Part shown: positions 7,149 through 14,588 of the stretch, piece after piece
Layout: the number at the start of each line of letters is the position of its first letter
How positions within the stretch are numbered: position 1 is the first letter of the stretch
From: an uncultured Ilumatobacter sp.
Lineage (GTDB): Bacteria > Actinomycetota > Acidimicrobiia > Acidimicrobiales > Ilumatobacteraceae
Length of the DNA: 21,091 nucleotides
Direction: 5' to 3'
NCBI GenBank assembly: GCA_937905835.1
Contig: CALCXK010000038.1
Location: forward strand, 1-21,091
Translations under genes and position numbers: made by a program
The notes under the pieces: model-generated
What the model saw: only the letters and a program-made list of their open reading frames with translations
What the model was told of the DNA's origin: nothing
Databases searched by the model: none

Positions 7149-8483
7149 ATGTCAGGAAAAATCGCAGCATCGTTGGCCACTGCTGCAGCCGAAATCCGCT
7201 TCGCTGGCGAGGCTGGCCACCACCTCACGCTCGGCCCCGGCGAGCCCGCCGTCGGTGAGTGGGCCGCCGCCGGCCTGACGCTCCCTGACCTTCCCGCCAT
7301 GCGGCGCTACCGGATTAACCGGGTCACCACTCAGCTCGCTACCCAGGGATACGACGGCATCATCGTGATGGATCCCATGAACATCCGCTACGTCACCGAC
7401 ACGACCAACATGCAGCTCTGGGTCATGCACAACGGCGCTCGATACGCCTTCATCAGCGCCGACGGCCACGTCATCCTCTGGGACTACTACGGATGCGACT
7501 ACCTGGCCGCCCACTCAACAGAGATCGACGAAGTGCGTCCGGCGATTGGCTCGACGTACTTCCTGGCCGGCCCCCGTCACACCGAACAGGCAACGCGTTG
7601 GACAAACGAGATGATTGCCGTGATCACCGAACATTGCGGCCCGAACCCCCGGGTGGCAGTCGACCAGTGCCATCACGTCGGCTATCGGCTCCTCGAAGAC
7701 GCAGGTATCGAGGTCGGCTTTGGGCAGGAGGTCATGGAACTCGCACGCTCAATCAAGAGTGCCGATGAGATTTTGGCGATGCGCTGCGCGATCAACGCGT
7801 GCGAAACGACGATGTCCGAGATGTACGCCGCACTCGAGCCGGGCATGACCGAACGGGAACTCTGGGCACTCTTGCACGCTGGCAACATCAGGCGCGGCGG
7901 TGAGTGGATCGAAACCCAAATCATCGCGTCGGGCCCTCGAACCAACCCATGGATGCAAGAGGCGTCGAGCCGTGTGATCGAGCCCGGCGACATCGTGGCC
8001 TACGACACCGACCTCGTCGGCGCCTACGGAATGATGGTCGACATTTCGCGGACCTGGATCGCTGGCGAGGGTCGTGGCTCAGGCGGCGGCCCAACCACCG
8101 AGCAGCAGCACACGTACGACCTAGCCTGCGAACAGATCGAACAAAACATGGCGCTCCTCACCCCGGGCCGATCGTTCCGCGACCTCACATTCGAGTCGAC
8201 CTTCCCCGACCCAGATCACTACCGCCACTACTCCTGCCTGTTCCATGGCGTCGGCCAATGCGACGAATACCCAGAGATCTATTTTCCAGAGATCTGGGAT
8301 GAGTGGGGCTTTGATGGGCAGCTCGACGTGGGCATGGTCCTCACCGTCGAGTCATATGTCGGGCCGCGTTCACTGGCGGGCTCAAACGAGTGGGCAGAGG
8401 GCATCAAGCTCGAGAATCAAGTGCTCGTCACAGCCGACGGCCCCGAGCTCCTCACGCACTTCCCGCTCGACCTGCAGCTCTGA
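7149..8483 (+). CDS. dddP: DddP-like DMSP lyase (M24 metallopeptidase fold)
   Basis: The 444-residue length matches DddP, the iron-dependent enzyme cleaving dimethylsulfoniopropionate to DMS and acrylate. From memory of alphaproteobacterial DddP, several stretches agree nearly word for word: EWAAAGLTLPDL (37-48), NIRYVTDTTNMQLW (78-91), NIRRGGEWIET (246-256) and SGPRTNPW (261-268). Metal ligands fall in the right order: Asp286, Asp288, Asp298, His366, Glu401, Glu422. Asp372 in HGVGQCDE sits six residues after the ligand His, as does the catalytic Asp described for DddP. The ATG at 7149 gives a DddP-like N-terminus; it lacks a ribosome binding site but follows TAACTT by 6 nt, so it may be leaderless. 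Alternatives in the same fold are creatinase, ectoine hydrolase and Xaa-Pro peptidase; the DddP-specific blocks argue against them. Activity is not proven. Confidence 0.78.
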   Translation: MSGKIAASLATAAAEIRFAGEAGHHLTLGPGEPAVGEWAAAGLTLPDLPAMRRYRINRVTTQLATQGYDGIIVMDPMNIRYVTDTTNMQLWVMHNGARYAFISADGHVILWDYYGCDYLAAHSTEIDEVRPAIGSTYFLAGPRHTEQATRWTNEMIAVITEHCGPNPRVAVDQCHHVGYRLLEDAGIEVGFGQEVMELARSIKSADEILAMRCAINACETTMSEMYAALEPGMTERELWALLHAGNIRRGGEWIETQIIASGPRTNPWMQEASSRVIEPGDIVAYDTDLVGAYGMMVDISRTWIAGEGRGSGGGPTTEQQHTYDLACEQIEQNMALLTPGRSFRDLTFESTFPDPDHYRHYSCLFHGVGQCDEYPEIYFPEIWDEWGFDGQLDVGMVLTVESYVGPRSLAGSNEWAEGIKLENQVLVTADGPELLTHFPLDLQL

Positions 8484-8541
8484 GCAGGCGCGACGTGCTC
8501 ATGGAACGAGGGTCGACTGACAGTCACCGAGTGCGAAAACG

Positions 8542-8576
8542 ACAACAACCCTCTGGCAGAGCCGGAGGGTTATTGT
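8542..8576. terminator. Bidirectional hairpin terminator between dddP and the csp operon
   Basis: ACAACAACCCTC (8542-8553) pairs with GAGGGTTATTGT (8565-8576) with one mismatch. The stem continues through TGGC/GCCG to a three-base AGA loop, about 16 pairs in all. On the minus strand it is followed by GTTTTC, so it best serves the small-protein gene ending at 8597. It can also stop readthrough from the dddP-like gene. Confidence 0.8.
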
Positions 8577-8596
8577 GGGATTCAGACTGATGACCG

Positions 8597-8908
8597 TCAG
8601 TCGGTCGACTCGGCCGCTTCTTTTTCGGCGTCCACTTCACGGGGTTCAGGCGCTTCGCCTAAGCCCATCTTGTGGAAGAGATCAGCCTTGCCGTAATCGA
8701 AATCTTCCTGACTGACATCACCCGCGGCGAAGGACTCGTTCAGCACACGGAACTCGTCGAGTAGCGCGTCCTCATCGGGTGCATCTTCGTCATCGCTCTC
8801 ATCTTGAGCAGCGCTCTTTCCGTGGCGAATGGCCTGTTTTTCGGCCTTCTTTTCCTTCTTACGGAGTTCGCGCTGCCGCTTTTGATATGACTGTGGGCTT
8901 GAGGCCAA
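8597..8908 (-). CDS. Small charged protein with SHOCT-like C-terminal segment
   Basis: The protein has 103 residues. Residues 6-32 are strongly basic and helical (SYQKRQRELRKKEKKAEKQA), residues 34-48 are acidic, and residues 49-82 (LLDEFRVLNESF then GDVSQEDFDYGKADLF) resemble the short SHOCT oligomerisation motif, in which a Leu-rich helix is followed by G-x-[IV]-[ST]-x-E-[ED]-F. The start is a TTG at 8906-8908, supported by a strong AGGAGG eight bases upstream. That ribosome binding site overlaps the TGA of the preceding cold-shock gene, so the two are almost certainly co-transcribed and translationally linked. The exact function is unknown. The basic tail and the neighbour suggest nucleic-acid or ribosome association, which is inference. 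Confidence 0.8.
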   Translation of the reverse strand: MASSPQSYQKRQRELRKKEKKAEKQAIRHGKSAAQDESDDEDAPDEDALLDEFRVLNESFAAGDVSQEDFDYGKADLFHKMGLGEAPEPREVDAEKEAAESTD

Positions 8909-8921
8909 TCAGACCGCCTCC

Positions 8922-9125
8922 TCAGACGACTTTGACGTCGACAGCCTCGGGGCCCTTGCGGCCCGGGGCGATGTCGAATTCGACGGTGTCGCCGTCAGCC
9001 AGCGAACGACGGCCAGTGCCGGCGATGTTGGAGTAGTGAACGAAGACATCCTCGCCATCGTCACGTGAGATGAAGCCGAAGCCCTTCTCGTCGTTGAAAA
9101 ACTTGACCGTACCGGTAGTTGCCAC
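8922..9125 (-). CDS. CspA-family cold-shock protein
   Basis: The 67-residue protein is a single cold-shock OB-fold domain. RNP1 is KGFGFI (14-19) and RNP2 is VFVHYS (27-32), both intact, with the usual GTVKFFN start. These proteins bind single-stranded RNA and DNA and melt mRNA structure. The start is a GTG at 9123-9125, behind a clear AAGGAG five bases upstream. A SHOCT-like small gene follows 13 bp downstream. About 100 bp of untranslated space lies upstream, enough for a structured leader, but I see no clear cold-shock element. Confidence 0.96.
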   Translation of the reverse strand: MATTGTVKFFNDEKGFGFISRDDGEDVFVHYSNIAGTGRRSLADGDTVEFDIAPGRKGPEAVDVKVV

Positions 9126-9211
9126 TGTGGCTCCTTATTAACTTCCGGGCCACTTTGACCCGTGTTCAACTGCTCACCCTAATGAGGTTATGGACCGAAC
9201 ACACCGCGGAA

Positions 9212-9230
9212 CACATCCGCAACGGATGTG
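9212..9230 (-). terminator. Hairpin after the PQ-loop gene
   Basis: CACATCCG and CGGATGTG form a perfect 8-bp stem with a 3-nt loop, starting 2 bp downstream of the minus-strand TAA at 9233-9235. There is no U-tract, as is common for actinobacterial hairpin terminators. It also separates the PQ-loop gene from the csp promoter region. Confidence 0.6.
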
Positions 9231-9232
9231 CG

Positions 9233-9859
9233 TTACGCCACGCCAAGTCGCCGCGGGCGCGCGATGGCGAAGGGGCGATAGCCCGTGAGGGCCAGACGAA
9301 GGAGAATCACGCCCGCCATAACAATGCCTGCGGCACCGCCGGCGATGAGCGCTGCGTCAGCCACGGAAAGACCGTAGACGAGCCAAAGCAGCGCCTCGAC
9401 GAACGACATCTTCCAAGTTCCCGATGAGACGCCATCGAGGGCCCGAGTGCGATGCGCGGCCACGACGGCGGGCGCGAGTTGAATGCCGTAACAAAGGCCA
9501 GTGGCCAGACCGGCCACTTCCCAGCCGGCAGCGATCAGAAAGGGTAAAGGCACCATGCCGAGCCCGAATGCTCCGATCGCCATGCCTCCGATGCTGCGGA
9601 CGCCAACCGTCTTGACATACAAAATCGCAATCGATGCATACAGGAGGAACGACACGCTAGAGACGGGCAACAGCGCCCAGAGCGGCGTGGTGATGGCATA
9701 CGCAGTCCACCAGGCGTTGATCGCCATGCTCACGCCGATCCACACGGGAGATACACCGTCGACGCTGCGCGTCTTCATCAGTCGACGCGCCTGGGGGAAG
9801 GCCATGCCGGATCCCAAGACGCTGGCGGCGACAACTACGAGATTGAGAATGAGGTTCAC
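9233..9859 (-). CDS. SWEET/PQ-loop family membrane protein (two PQ-loop repeats)
   Basis: The 208-residue, very hydrophobic protein has about seven predicted membrane segments. Two PQ-loop-like repeats are visible: FPQARRLMKTRSVDGVS (21-37) and APAVVAAHRTRALDGVS (129-145). Each has the Pro pivot and a basic RS/RA-x-DGVS turn. Bacterial SemiSWEETs carry one such repeat in about 90 residues and dimerise; here two triple-helix units are joined in one chain, as in eukaryotic SWEETs. The likely role is facilitated diffusion of a sugar or other small solute. The GTG start (9857-9859) follows GAAGGGAG at good spacing. It is divergent from the CGNR-type regulator gene. Confidence 0.83.
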   Translation of the reverse strand: MNLILNLVVVAASVLGSGMAFPQARRLMKTRSVDGVSPVWIGVSMAINAWWTAYAITTPLWALLPVSSVSFLLYASIAILYVKTVGVRSIGGMAIGAFGLGMVPLPFLIAAGWEVAGLATGLCYGIQLAPAVVAAHRTRALDGVSSGTWKMSFVEALLWLVYGLSVADAALIAGGAAGIVMAGVILLRLALTGYRPFAIARPRRLGVA

Positions 9860-9956
9860 AGGACACTCCCTTCGATGGGTCGACGTCGATCACGATCGGG
9901 TCGGGCATTGTGTAAGCAGTTAAACTCTACTGACTCCTTACATCGGCGAGGTGGGC

Positions 9957-9962
9957 TAGATT
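9957..9962 (+). promoter_or_regulatory. -10 box of a leaderless promoter for the CGNR gene
   Basis: TAGATT fits TANNNT and ends 6 nt before the ATG at 9969, so transcription probably starts at or next to the start codon. No Shine-Dalgarno sequence lies in between. No convincing -35 element is seen. Confidence 0.55.
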
Positions 9963-9968
9963 GACAAC

Positions 9969-10544
9969 ATGTATGTGACTTCGGGCAACGACACCGAGAT
10001 CCAGCTGACGATCGATGCGGCCATCGAATTCGCTAACGCGATCAACGATGCCATCGATGACACCGGTGAGATTCTCGAACCTGAAGCAGCAAGGCGGCTC
10101 CTTCACGACCAAGGATTCTCACGTGCCGCAACCGCACCAACTGCTGCAGTCCGTCGGTTGACGCAGCGCGTGCTCGACCTCCTTCCCCGCCTGTCAACAC
10201 TGCCAACCAGCGACGTTGGCGCAGCAGGAACCTGGGTCAATGGGGAGTTGACCGAGCTCACCATTGCGCCCTCGCTCAGCGACCACGACGGATCCGAACT
10301 GCATGTGCACTGGACGCCCCCGTCAGCCACGTTCGACGATCAAGTCATGGCCGATGTTCTGATGGCAATCACCCAAGAGCTCTGCGACCATGGAGTGAAA
10401 CGCTTCGGCCGATGCGCCGCCGATGACTGCGAACACCTCTTCTACGATTCGTCTCGTAACGGGTCTCGGCGGTTTTGCTCTGATCCTCGCTGCGCAAGCC
10501 GCACGCATACGGCCGACCATCGCAAACGCCGAAAGGCTGACTGA
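9969..10544 (+). CDS. CGNR zinc-finger (ABATE-type) putative stress regulator
   Basis: The 191-residue protein has the ABATE-type helical N-terminal domain and a C-terminal treble-clef-like zinc site. Cys149, Cys154, Cys170 and Cys175 lie in RFGRCAADDCEHLFYD and RRFCSDPRCASR, and a basic tail follows. The usual CGNR tetrad is CASR here, with the first Cys and last Arg kept. SSRNGSRRFC is the family's hallmark context. Members are thought to be DNA-binding stress regulators, but few have been tested. Expression appears leaderless. The acetyltransferase gene starts 2 bp after the stop codon, so the two form an operon. Confidence 0.88.
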   Translation: MYVTSGNDTEIQLTIDAAIEFANAINDAIDDTGEILEPEAARRLLHDQGFSRAATAPTAAVRRLTQRVLDLLPRLSTLPTSDVGAAGTWVNGELTELTIAPSLSDHDGSELHVHWTPPSATFDDQVMADVLMAITQELCDHGVKRFGRCAADDCEHLFYDSSRNGSRRFCSDPRCASRTHTADHRKRRKAD

Positions 10545-10546
10545 GC

Positions 10547-11251
10547 ATGTCACGCCACACCAACGAACTTGGCCAGCCGATTGGCCAGGCCCTTCCCGAC
10601 TGGCAGCCAAGCATGGTGCCACCTCGAGCTTCGATGCCCGGTCGGCTCGTCAACCTCGAGCCAATCGACCTCGACCTGCACTGCGCCGACCTCTTCACTA
10701 CCTTTGCGCTCGACACCGACGGTCGCAACTGGACCTATCTCCCGCACGGCCCCTTCGCCGAGATCGATACCTTCCGATCGTGGATGGCCGCGACCTGCTT
10801 TGACGACGACCCGTTGTTCCACGCGATCGTCGACAACTCGAGCTGTCGAGCTGTCGGTTTTGCGAGCTTTCAGCGAATCCAACCGAATGTTGGCAGCATC
10901 GAGGTGGGCTACATCAACTTCTCGCCAGCTCTGCAGCGCACGGCGCTCGCCACCGAGGCGATGTTCCTCATGATGCGCCGAGCATTCGACGAACTCGGTT
11001 ACCGCCGCTACGAGTGGAAGTGCGATGCGCTCAATGCCGCATCACAAGCCGCGGCACAGCGACTCGGGTTCACCTACGAAGGAACCTTCCGTCAAGCAAT
11101 CATCTATAAGGGCCGAAGCCGCGACACCGCGTGGTTTTCAATTACCGACGTCGAGTGGCCGGTTAAAAAGATCGAGTTCGAACGCTGGCTCGACCCAGCC
11201 AACTTCGACACCGACGGCACGCAACGAACCCGCCTGCGCCACAGCAGTTGA
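10547..11251 (+). CDS. GNAT-family N-acetyltransferase (RimJ/RimL-like)
   Basis: The 234-residue protein has the RimJ/RimL-type GNAT layout. An N-terminal RLVNLEPIDLDLH strand is followed by VGFASFQRI, GSIEVGYINFSPALQRTALATEA (the acetyl-CoA loop and following helix) and the C-terminal YEWKCDALNAASQAAAQRLGF block, where the side chain of the bound CoA is usually contacted. Proteins of this subgroup acetylate protein N-termini or small molecules. The ATG at 10547 follows the upstream TGA by 2 bp and relies on coupled translation. The acceptor is unknown. Confidence 0.9.
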   Translation: MSRHTNELGQPIGQALPDWQPSMVPPRASMPGRLVNLEPIDLDLHCADLFTTFALDTDGRNWTYLPHGPFAEIDTFRSWMAATCFDDDPLFHAIVDNSSCRAVGFASFQRIQPNVGSIEVGYINFSPALQRTALATEAMFLMMRRAFDELGYRRYEWKCDALNAASQAAAQRLGFTYEGTFRQAIIYKGRSRDTAWFSITDVEWPVKKIEFERWLDPANFDTDGTQRTRLRHSS

Positions 11252-11502
11252 AGGGTTGCGCTGGCGGTGGGAGCCGTCTACGCCAGGCGAGTTCGTCTTC
11301 ATCCCGGAAGGATCCGCCCCTGAACTTGGATTTCTGGATCAACCCCATTTGACCGTTTTGCTGGGGCCGGGCCATTAGGTCGTTGACGGTGAACGGGCCT
11401 GCCACTTCGTCGTGTTTTCGGGCAGTTTGAGCCGTCCAGTCCGCTCGAGGCGAAGCGGTCTGCCTAGGTTCGCCTCAACCGATCGACGAGCAGGAGCCGA
11501 CC
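11252..11502. other. 251-bp non-coding gap upstream of acyl-CoA dehydrogenase
   Basis: No gene is supported here. Short frames on both strands run into the acetyltransferase gene and have no start signals. The only clear structure is the inverted repeat at 11447-11476. The gap presumably holds the promoter of the acyl-CoA dehydrogenase gene. Confidence 0.5.
11447..11476. promoter_or_regulatory. 30-bp inverted repeat upstream of acyl-CoA dehydrogenase
   Basis: GAGGCGAA and TTCGCCTC are perfect 8-bp arms with a 14-bp spacer, ending 26 bp before the ATG at 11503. The arm length and location suit an operator for a dimeric repressor of TetR type, as is common for acyl-CoA dehydrogenase genes. A hairpin in the leader is the alternative. 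Confidence 0.45.
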
Positions 11503-12837
11503 ATGGCATGGGATTTCGAGACCGAACCAGAATTCGAAGCAAAGCTCGAATGGATGCGCGAGTTCGTGAAGCAAGAGATCTTCCCACTCGAAACACTCGC
11601 TCCGGAGTTCCGCAGCGCTGCGGGTCGCGAGGCGTTCGCTAAAATCACCGAGCCACTCAAGCAGCAGGTCAAAGACCAGGGCCTCTGGGCAGCGCACCTT
11701 CCGCCCGAACTCGGCGGCGGCGGTTTCGGGCAGGTCAAGCTCGGGCTGATGCATGAGATCCTTGGTCAGTCGCCGCTCGCCCCACGCATCTTCGGCAACA
11801 ACGCTCCCGACTCGGGTAACGCCGAGTTGCTGTCGCTCGGCGGAACCGAGGAACAGAAGACGAAGTGGATGCAGCCACTGCTCGATCAGAAGATCCGGTC
11901 GTGCTTCTCGATGACCGAACCGGGCGCCGGCGCCGATCCGACCCTGCTCACCACGCAGGCCGTGCGCGACGGTGGCGAATGGATCATCAACGGCCACAAG
12001 TGGTTCTCATCGAACGCATCGGTCTCTGACATCTTGATCGTGATGGTCAAGACCAACCTCGACGAAGATGCTTCGCCGTACCAAGCGTTTTCGATGATCG
12101 TTGTCCCCACCGACACGCCTGGCGTCAACATCGTGCGCGACGTGCCAACGATGGGCGAGCCCGACCACAAGACCGGCGAGCCGGGCGGTCACGCTGAGAT
12201 CCTCTACGAAGATGTGCGTGTCCCGTTTGAGAATGTCATCGGTGGCGAAGCCGGCATCGGCCAGGGCTTCGCGCTGGCACAGAAGCGCCTCGGGCCGGGT
12301 CGTATCCACCACGCCATGCGATGGCTCGGTCAGTCGCAGCGAGCCTTCGACCTCCTGTGCGAGCGGGCGCTTACCCGCTATACCAAGGGCTCAATCCTCG
12401 CCGACAAGCAGATGATCCAAGACTGGATCGCCCAGTCGTACGCCGATCGCGAAGCGGCCCGGCTGCTCACCCTCCAGGCCGCCTGGAAGATGGACAAGCT
12501 GCACGAAGCAGGCGGCACGTACAGCGATGCTCGTCTTGAAATAGCGGTCATCAAGTTCTGGGGCGCCAAGGTGCTGCACGATGTGATCGACCGTGCAATC
12601 CAGATTCACGGCTCGCTCGGCTACACCACCGACCTCCCGCTCGAGGCGATGTACCGCGCGGCGCGCGCTGCACGCATCTACGACGGGCCCGACGAAGTCC
12701 ACAAGGTCACCGTTGCCCGCCAAGTGTTGAAGCGTTACCGGCCGAGCGACCCCAGCATCGACCACATCCCCACGCGTCGCGCCGACGCGATGCAGCGGTA
12801 CGGCGACGTGTTGGAAGAGCTCGCCATCAACTCGTAA
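11503..12837 (+). CDS. Acyl-CoA dehydrogenase (ACAD10/11-like)
   Basis: The 444-residue FAD enzyme catalyses alpha,beta-dehydrogenation of acyl-CoA. The flavin/substrate loop CFSMTEPGAGAD (134-145), the strand WIINGHKWFSS and the C-terminal HGSLGYTTDLPLE are characteristic. The catalytic base is expected at Glu398 in YDGPDEVHK, the form used by the ACAD10/11-like branch instead of the common GTSEIQR. That branch acts on long or branched chains, and in some bacteria on 4-hydroxyacyl-CoAs. AGGAG precedes the ATG at 11503 at normal spacing. The VOC gene follows after 44 bp in the same direction. Confidence 0.94.
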   Translation: MAWDFETEPEFEAKLEWMREFVKQEIFPLETLAPEFRSAAGREAFAKITEPLKQQVKDQGLWAAHLPPELGGGGFGQVKLGLMHEILGQSPLAPRIFGNNAPDSGNAELLSLGGTEEQKTKWMQPLLDQKIRSCFSMTEPGAGADPTLLTTQAVRDGGEWIINGHKWFSSNASVSDILIVMVKTNLDEDASPYQAFSMIVVPTDTPGVNIVRDVPTMGEPDHKTGEPGGHAEILYEDVRVPFENVIGGEAGIGQGFALAQKRLGPGRIHHAMRWLGQSQRAFDLLCERALTRYTKGSILADKQMIQDWIAQSYADREAARLLTLQAAWKMDKLHEAGGTYSDARLEIAVIKFWGAKVLHDVIDRAIQIHGSLGYTTDLPLEAMYRAARAARIYDGPDEVHKVTVARQVLKRYRPSDPSIDHIPTRRADAMQRYGDVLEELAINS

Positions 12838-12881
12838 CCCAGCGTCGCGCATCGTGTGAGAGCGAGGCCTACTGTGGAGGT

Positions 12882-13238
12882 ATGCAGTTTGCCGGGGTTC
12901 ATCACGTGTCGCTCAACGTCACCAACGCTGCCGAGTGCACGATTTTCTATATCGAGGTCGTCGGCATGACACTGCGCAACGATCGTCCTGACTTCCCGTT
13001 TGACGGTGCGTGGCTGCAGGCCGGCGAGCAACAGGTGCACCTGCTCGAAGTTGCCGACTTCGTGCCGCCGAATGGCCAGCACTTCGCGCTACAGGTCGCC
13101 GATCTCGATGCCGCCAAGGCTGACTTGGAGTCGAAGGGTGTCAAGGTGAGCAACCCGAGTCAGCTGGGCGAGATCTGCCGGCAGGCGTTCTTCCATGACC
13201 CGACCGGCAACCTCATCGAGATCAACCAGCCCCTCTAA
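12882..13238 (+). CDS. VOC (glyoxalase/dioxygenase) superfamily protein
   Basis: The 118-residue protein is a single VOC unit of two beta-alpha-beta-beta-beta modules. The first module starts GVHHVSLNVTNAAECTIFY and the second starts GQHFALQVADLDAAKADL. The expected metal ligands are His8, His53 (or a neighbour), His67 and Glu113 in FHDPTGNLIEINQP. The family covers glyoxalase I, methylmalonyl-CoA epimerase, fosfomycin resistance and extradiol dioxygenases. Nothing in the sequence decides the reaction. By position it may be co-transcribed with the acyl-CoA dehydrogenase. Confidence 0.9.
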   Translation: MQFAGVHHVSLNVTNAAECTIFYIEVVGMTLRNDRPDFPFDGAWLQAGEQQVHLLEVADFVPPNGQHFALQVADLDAAKADLESKGVKVSNPSQLGEICRQAFFHDPTGNLIEINQPL

Positions 13239-13370
13239 TCCGACCCTGTTTGGACAGACAAGCAGACAGAAAACCGCAACGGCCAGGCCACTCACGAAGA
13301 GAAGCCCGGCCGGAGCAAAGTGAGTACGACTCCAAGAACGCAGTATCCGGGCGATCTGGCGGCAATGACG

Positions 13371-14537
13371 TCAGTCGAGGCGTTCGATGATGGTGGCGTT
13401 GGCCATGCCGCCGCCTTCGCACATGACCTGGAGACCATAACGGCCGCCGGTGCGCTCGAGTTCGTTGAGCAAGGTTGCCATGAGCTTGGTGCCAGAAGCA
13501 CCGAGCGGGTGACCGAGGGCGATTGCGCCGCCGTTCACATTGACCTTGCTCATGTCGGCGCCGGTCTCCTTCTGCCATGCGAGAACAACCGAAGCGAATG
13601 CTTCGTTGACTTCGAACAGGTCGATGTCGTCGATGCTCAGACCGGTCTTCTCAAGGATCTTCTTCGTGGCCGGGATCGGCCCTTTGAGCATGGTGACCGG
13701 GTCGGTACCAGCGAGAGCGAAAGCGTGGAAGCGGGCACGCGGCTTCATGCCGAGCTCTTCTGCTTTTTCCTTGCTCATGATGAGTACGGCGGAGGCGCCG
13801 TCGGAGATCTGCGAGGAGTTGCCGGCGGTGATCTTGCCGTCTTCCTTGAATGCCGGCTTGAGCTTGGCGAGACCCTCGGCGGTCGAGCCGTCGCGGATGC
13901 CTTCGTCGTTCTTGACGAATACCTTTTCACCGTCGAGGTCGATCTCGACGGGCACGATCTCATTCTCAAAACGGCCTTCGTCGCGGGCGACTGCTGCACG
14001 CTGCTGGCTCTGGGCGCCGAAGGCGTCGAGGTCTTCGCGGGTAATGCCGTACTCGTCGGCGATCATGTCGGCACCGATGCCCTGCGGCGGCAGGCCGGTC
14101 TCGGCGTAGCGGTCCTGCTGGTCCTGGCTGAACGGGAAGCCCATGCCCTGGACAATCGATGCGCCCATCGGGGTGCGGGTCATTACTTCGACGCCAGCGG
14201 CGACGACGATGTCGTACGCCCCGGCCATGACGCCCTGCGCGGCAAAGTGCATCGACTGCTGCGAGGAACCGCACTGGCGGTCGACGGTGGTCGAAGGAAC
14301 TTCTTCGGGCCAGCCGGCGGCGAGAACGGCGTTGCGTCCGATGTTGAGCGACTGCTCACCGACCTGCATGACGCAGCCCATGATGACGTCGTCGACCATT
14401 GCCGGGTCGAGGTTGTTGCGCTCGGCGAGGGCCTTCAGCACGTGTGCTGCGAGGTCAACCGGATGCTGGTCTTTCAGTTGGCCGTTGCGCTTGCCGCCCG
14501 GAGTTCGGATGGCGTCGACGATCACTGCTTCGATCAT
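13371..14537 (-). CDS. Thiolase (acetyl-CoA C-acyltransferase)
   Basis: The 388-residue type I/II thiolase cleaves 3-ketoacyl-CoA with CoA, the last step of beta-oxidation, or runs in reverse as acetoacetyl-CoA synthesis. The nucleophile is Cys89 (VDRQCGSS), with His343 in NGGAIALGHPLGASG and the second Cys373 in CEGGG. The start was set at the ATG 14535-14537, which gives the standard MIEAVIVDAIRTP opening; an in-frame ATG ten codons upstream adds only an atypical His/Arg-rich stretch. It lies divergent-adjacent to the MarR gene (51 bp after the MarR stop, same strand), so the two may share transcripts. It converges on the VOC gene. Confidence 0.95.
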   Translation of the reverse strand: MIEAVIVDAIRTPGGKRNGQLKDQHPVDLAAHVLKALAERNNLDPAMVDDVIMGCVMQVGEQSLNIGRNAVLAAGWPEEVPSTTVDRQCGSSQQSMHFAAQGVMAGAYDIVVAAGVEVMTRTPMGASIVQGMGFPFSQDQQDRYAETGLPPQGIGADMIADEYGITREDLDAFGAQSQQRAAVARDEGRFENEIVPVEIDLDGEKVFVKNDEGIRDGSTAEGLAKLKPAFKEDGKITAGNSSQISDGASAVLIMSKEKAEELGMKPRARFHAFALAGTDPVTMLKGPIPATKKILEKTGLSIDDIDLFEVNEAFASVVLAWQKETGADMSKVNVNGGAIALGHPLGASGTKLMATLLNELERTGGRYGLQVMCEGGGMANATIIERLD

Positions 14538-14588
14538 GTGGTGTCTCTTTCTTGTCTCGAGATGCAACGCAACGTGTGACGCTGCAAC

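Noticed and set aside
7149..8483. Creatinase or ectoine hydrolase as the identity of the M24-fold protein
   Set aside because: A nearby sarcosine-type enzyme makes creatinase tempting, but the extra Asp ligand, the HGVGQCD motif and long shared blocks fit DddP better.
11163..11405. Minus-strand 80-codon frame across the gap after the acetyltransferase, considered as an insertion-sequence remnant
   Set aside because: No transposase motif, no inverted termini or target duplication, and half of it is antisense to the acetyltransferase gene.
13320..14579. A 419-codon open frame on the plus strand opposite the thiolase
   Set aside because: The minus-strand thiolase has intact catalytic residues; the antisense frame has no family motifs and is a typical high-GC mirror frame.
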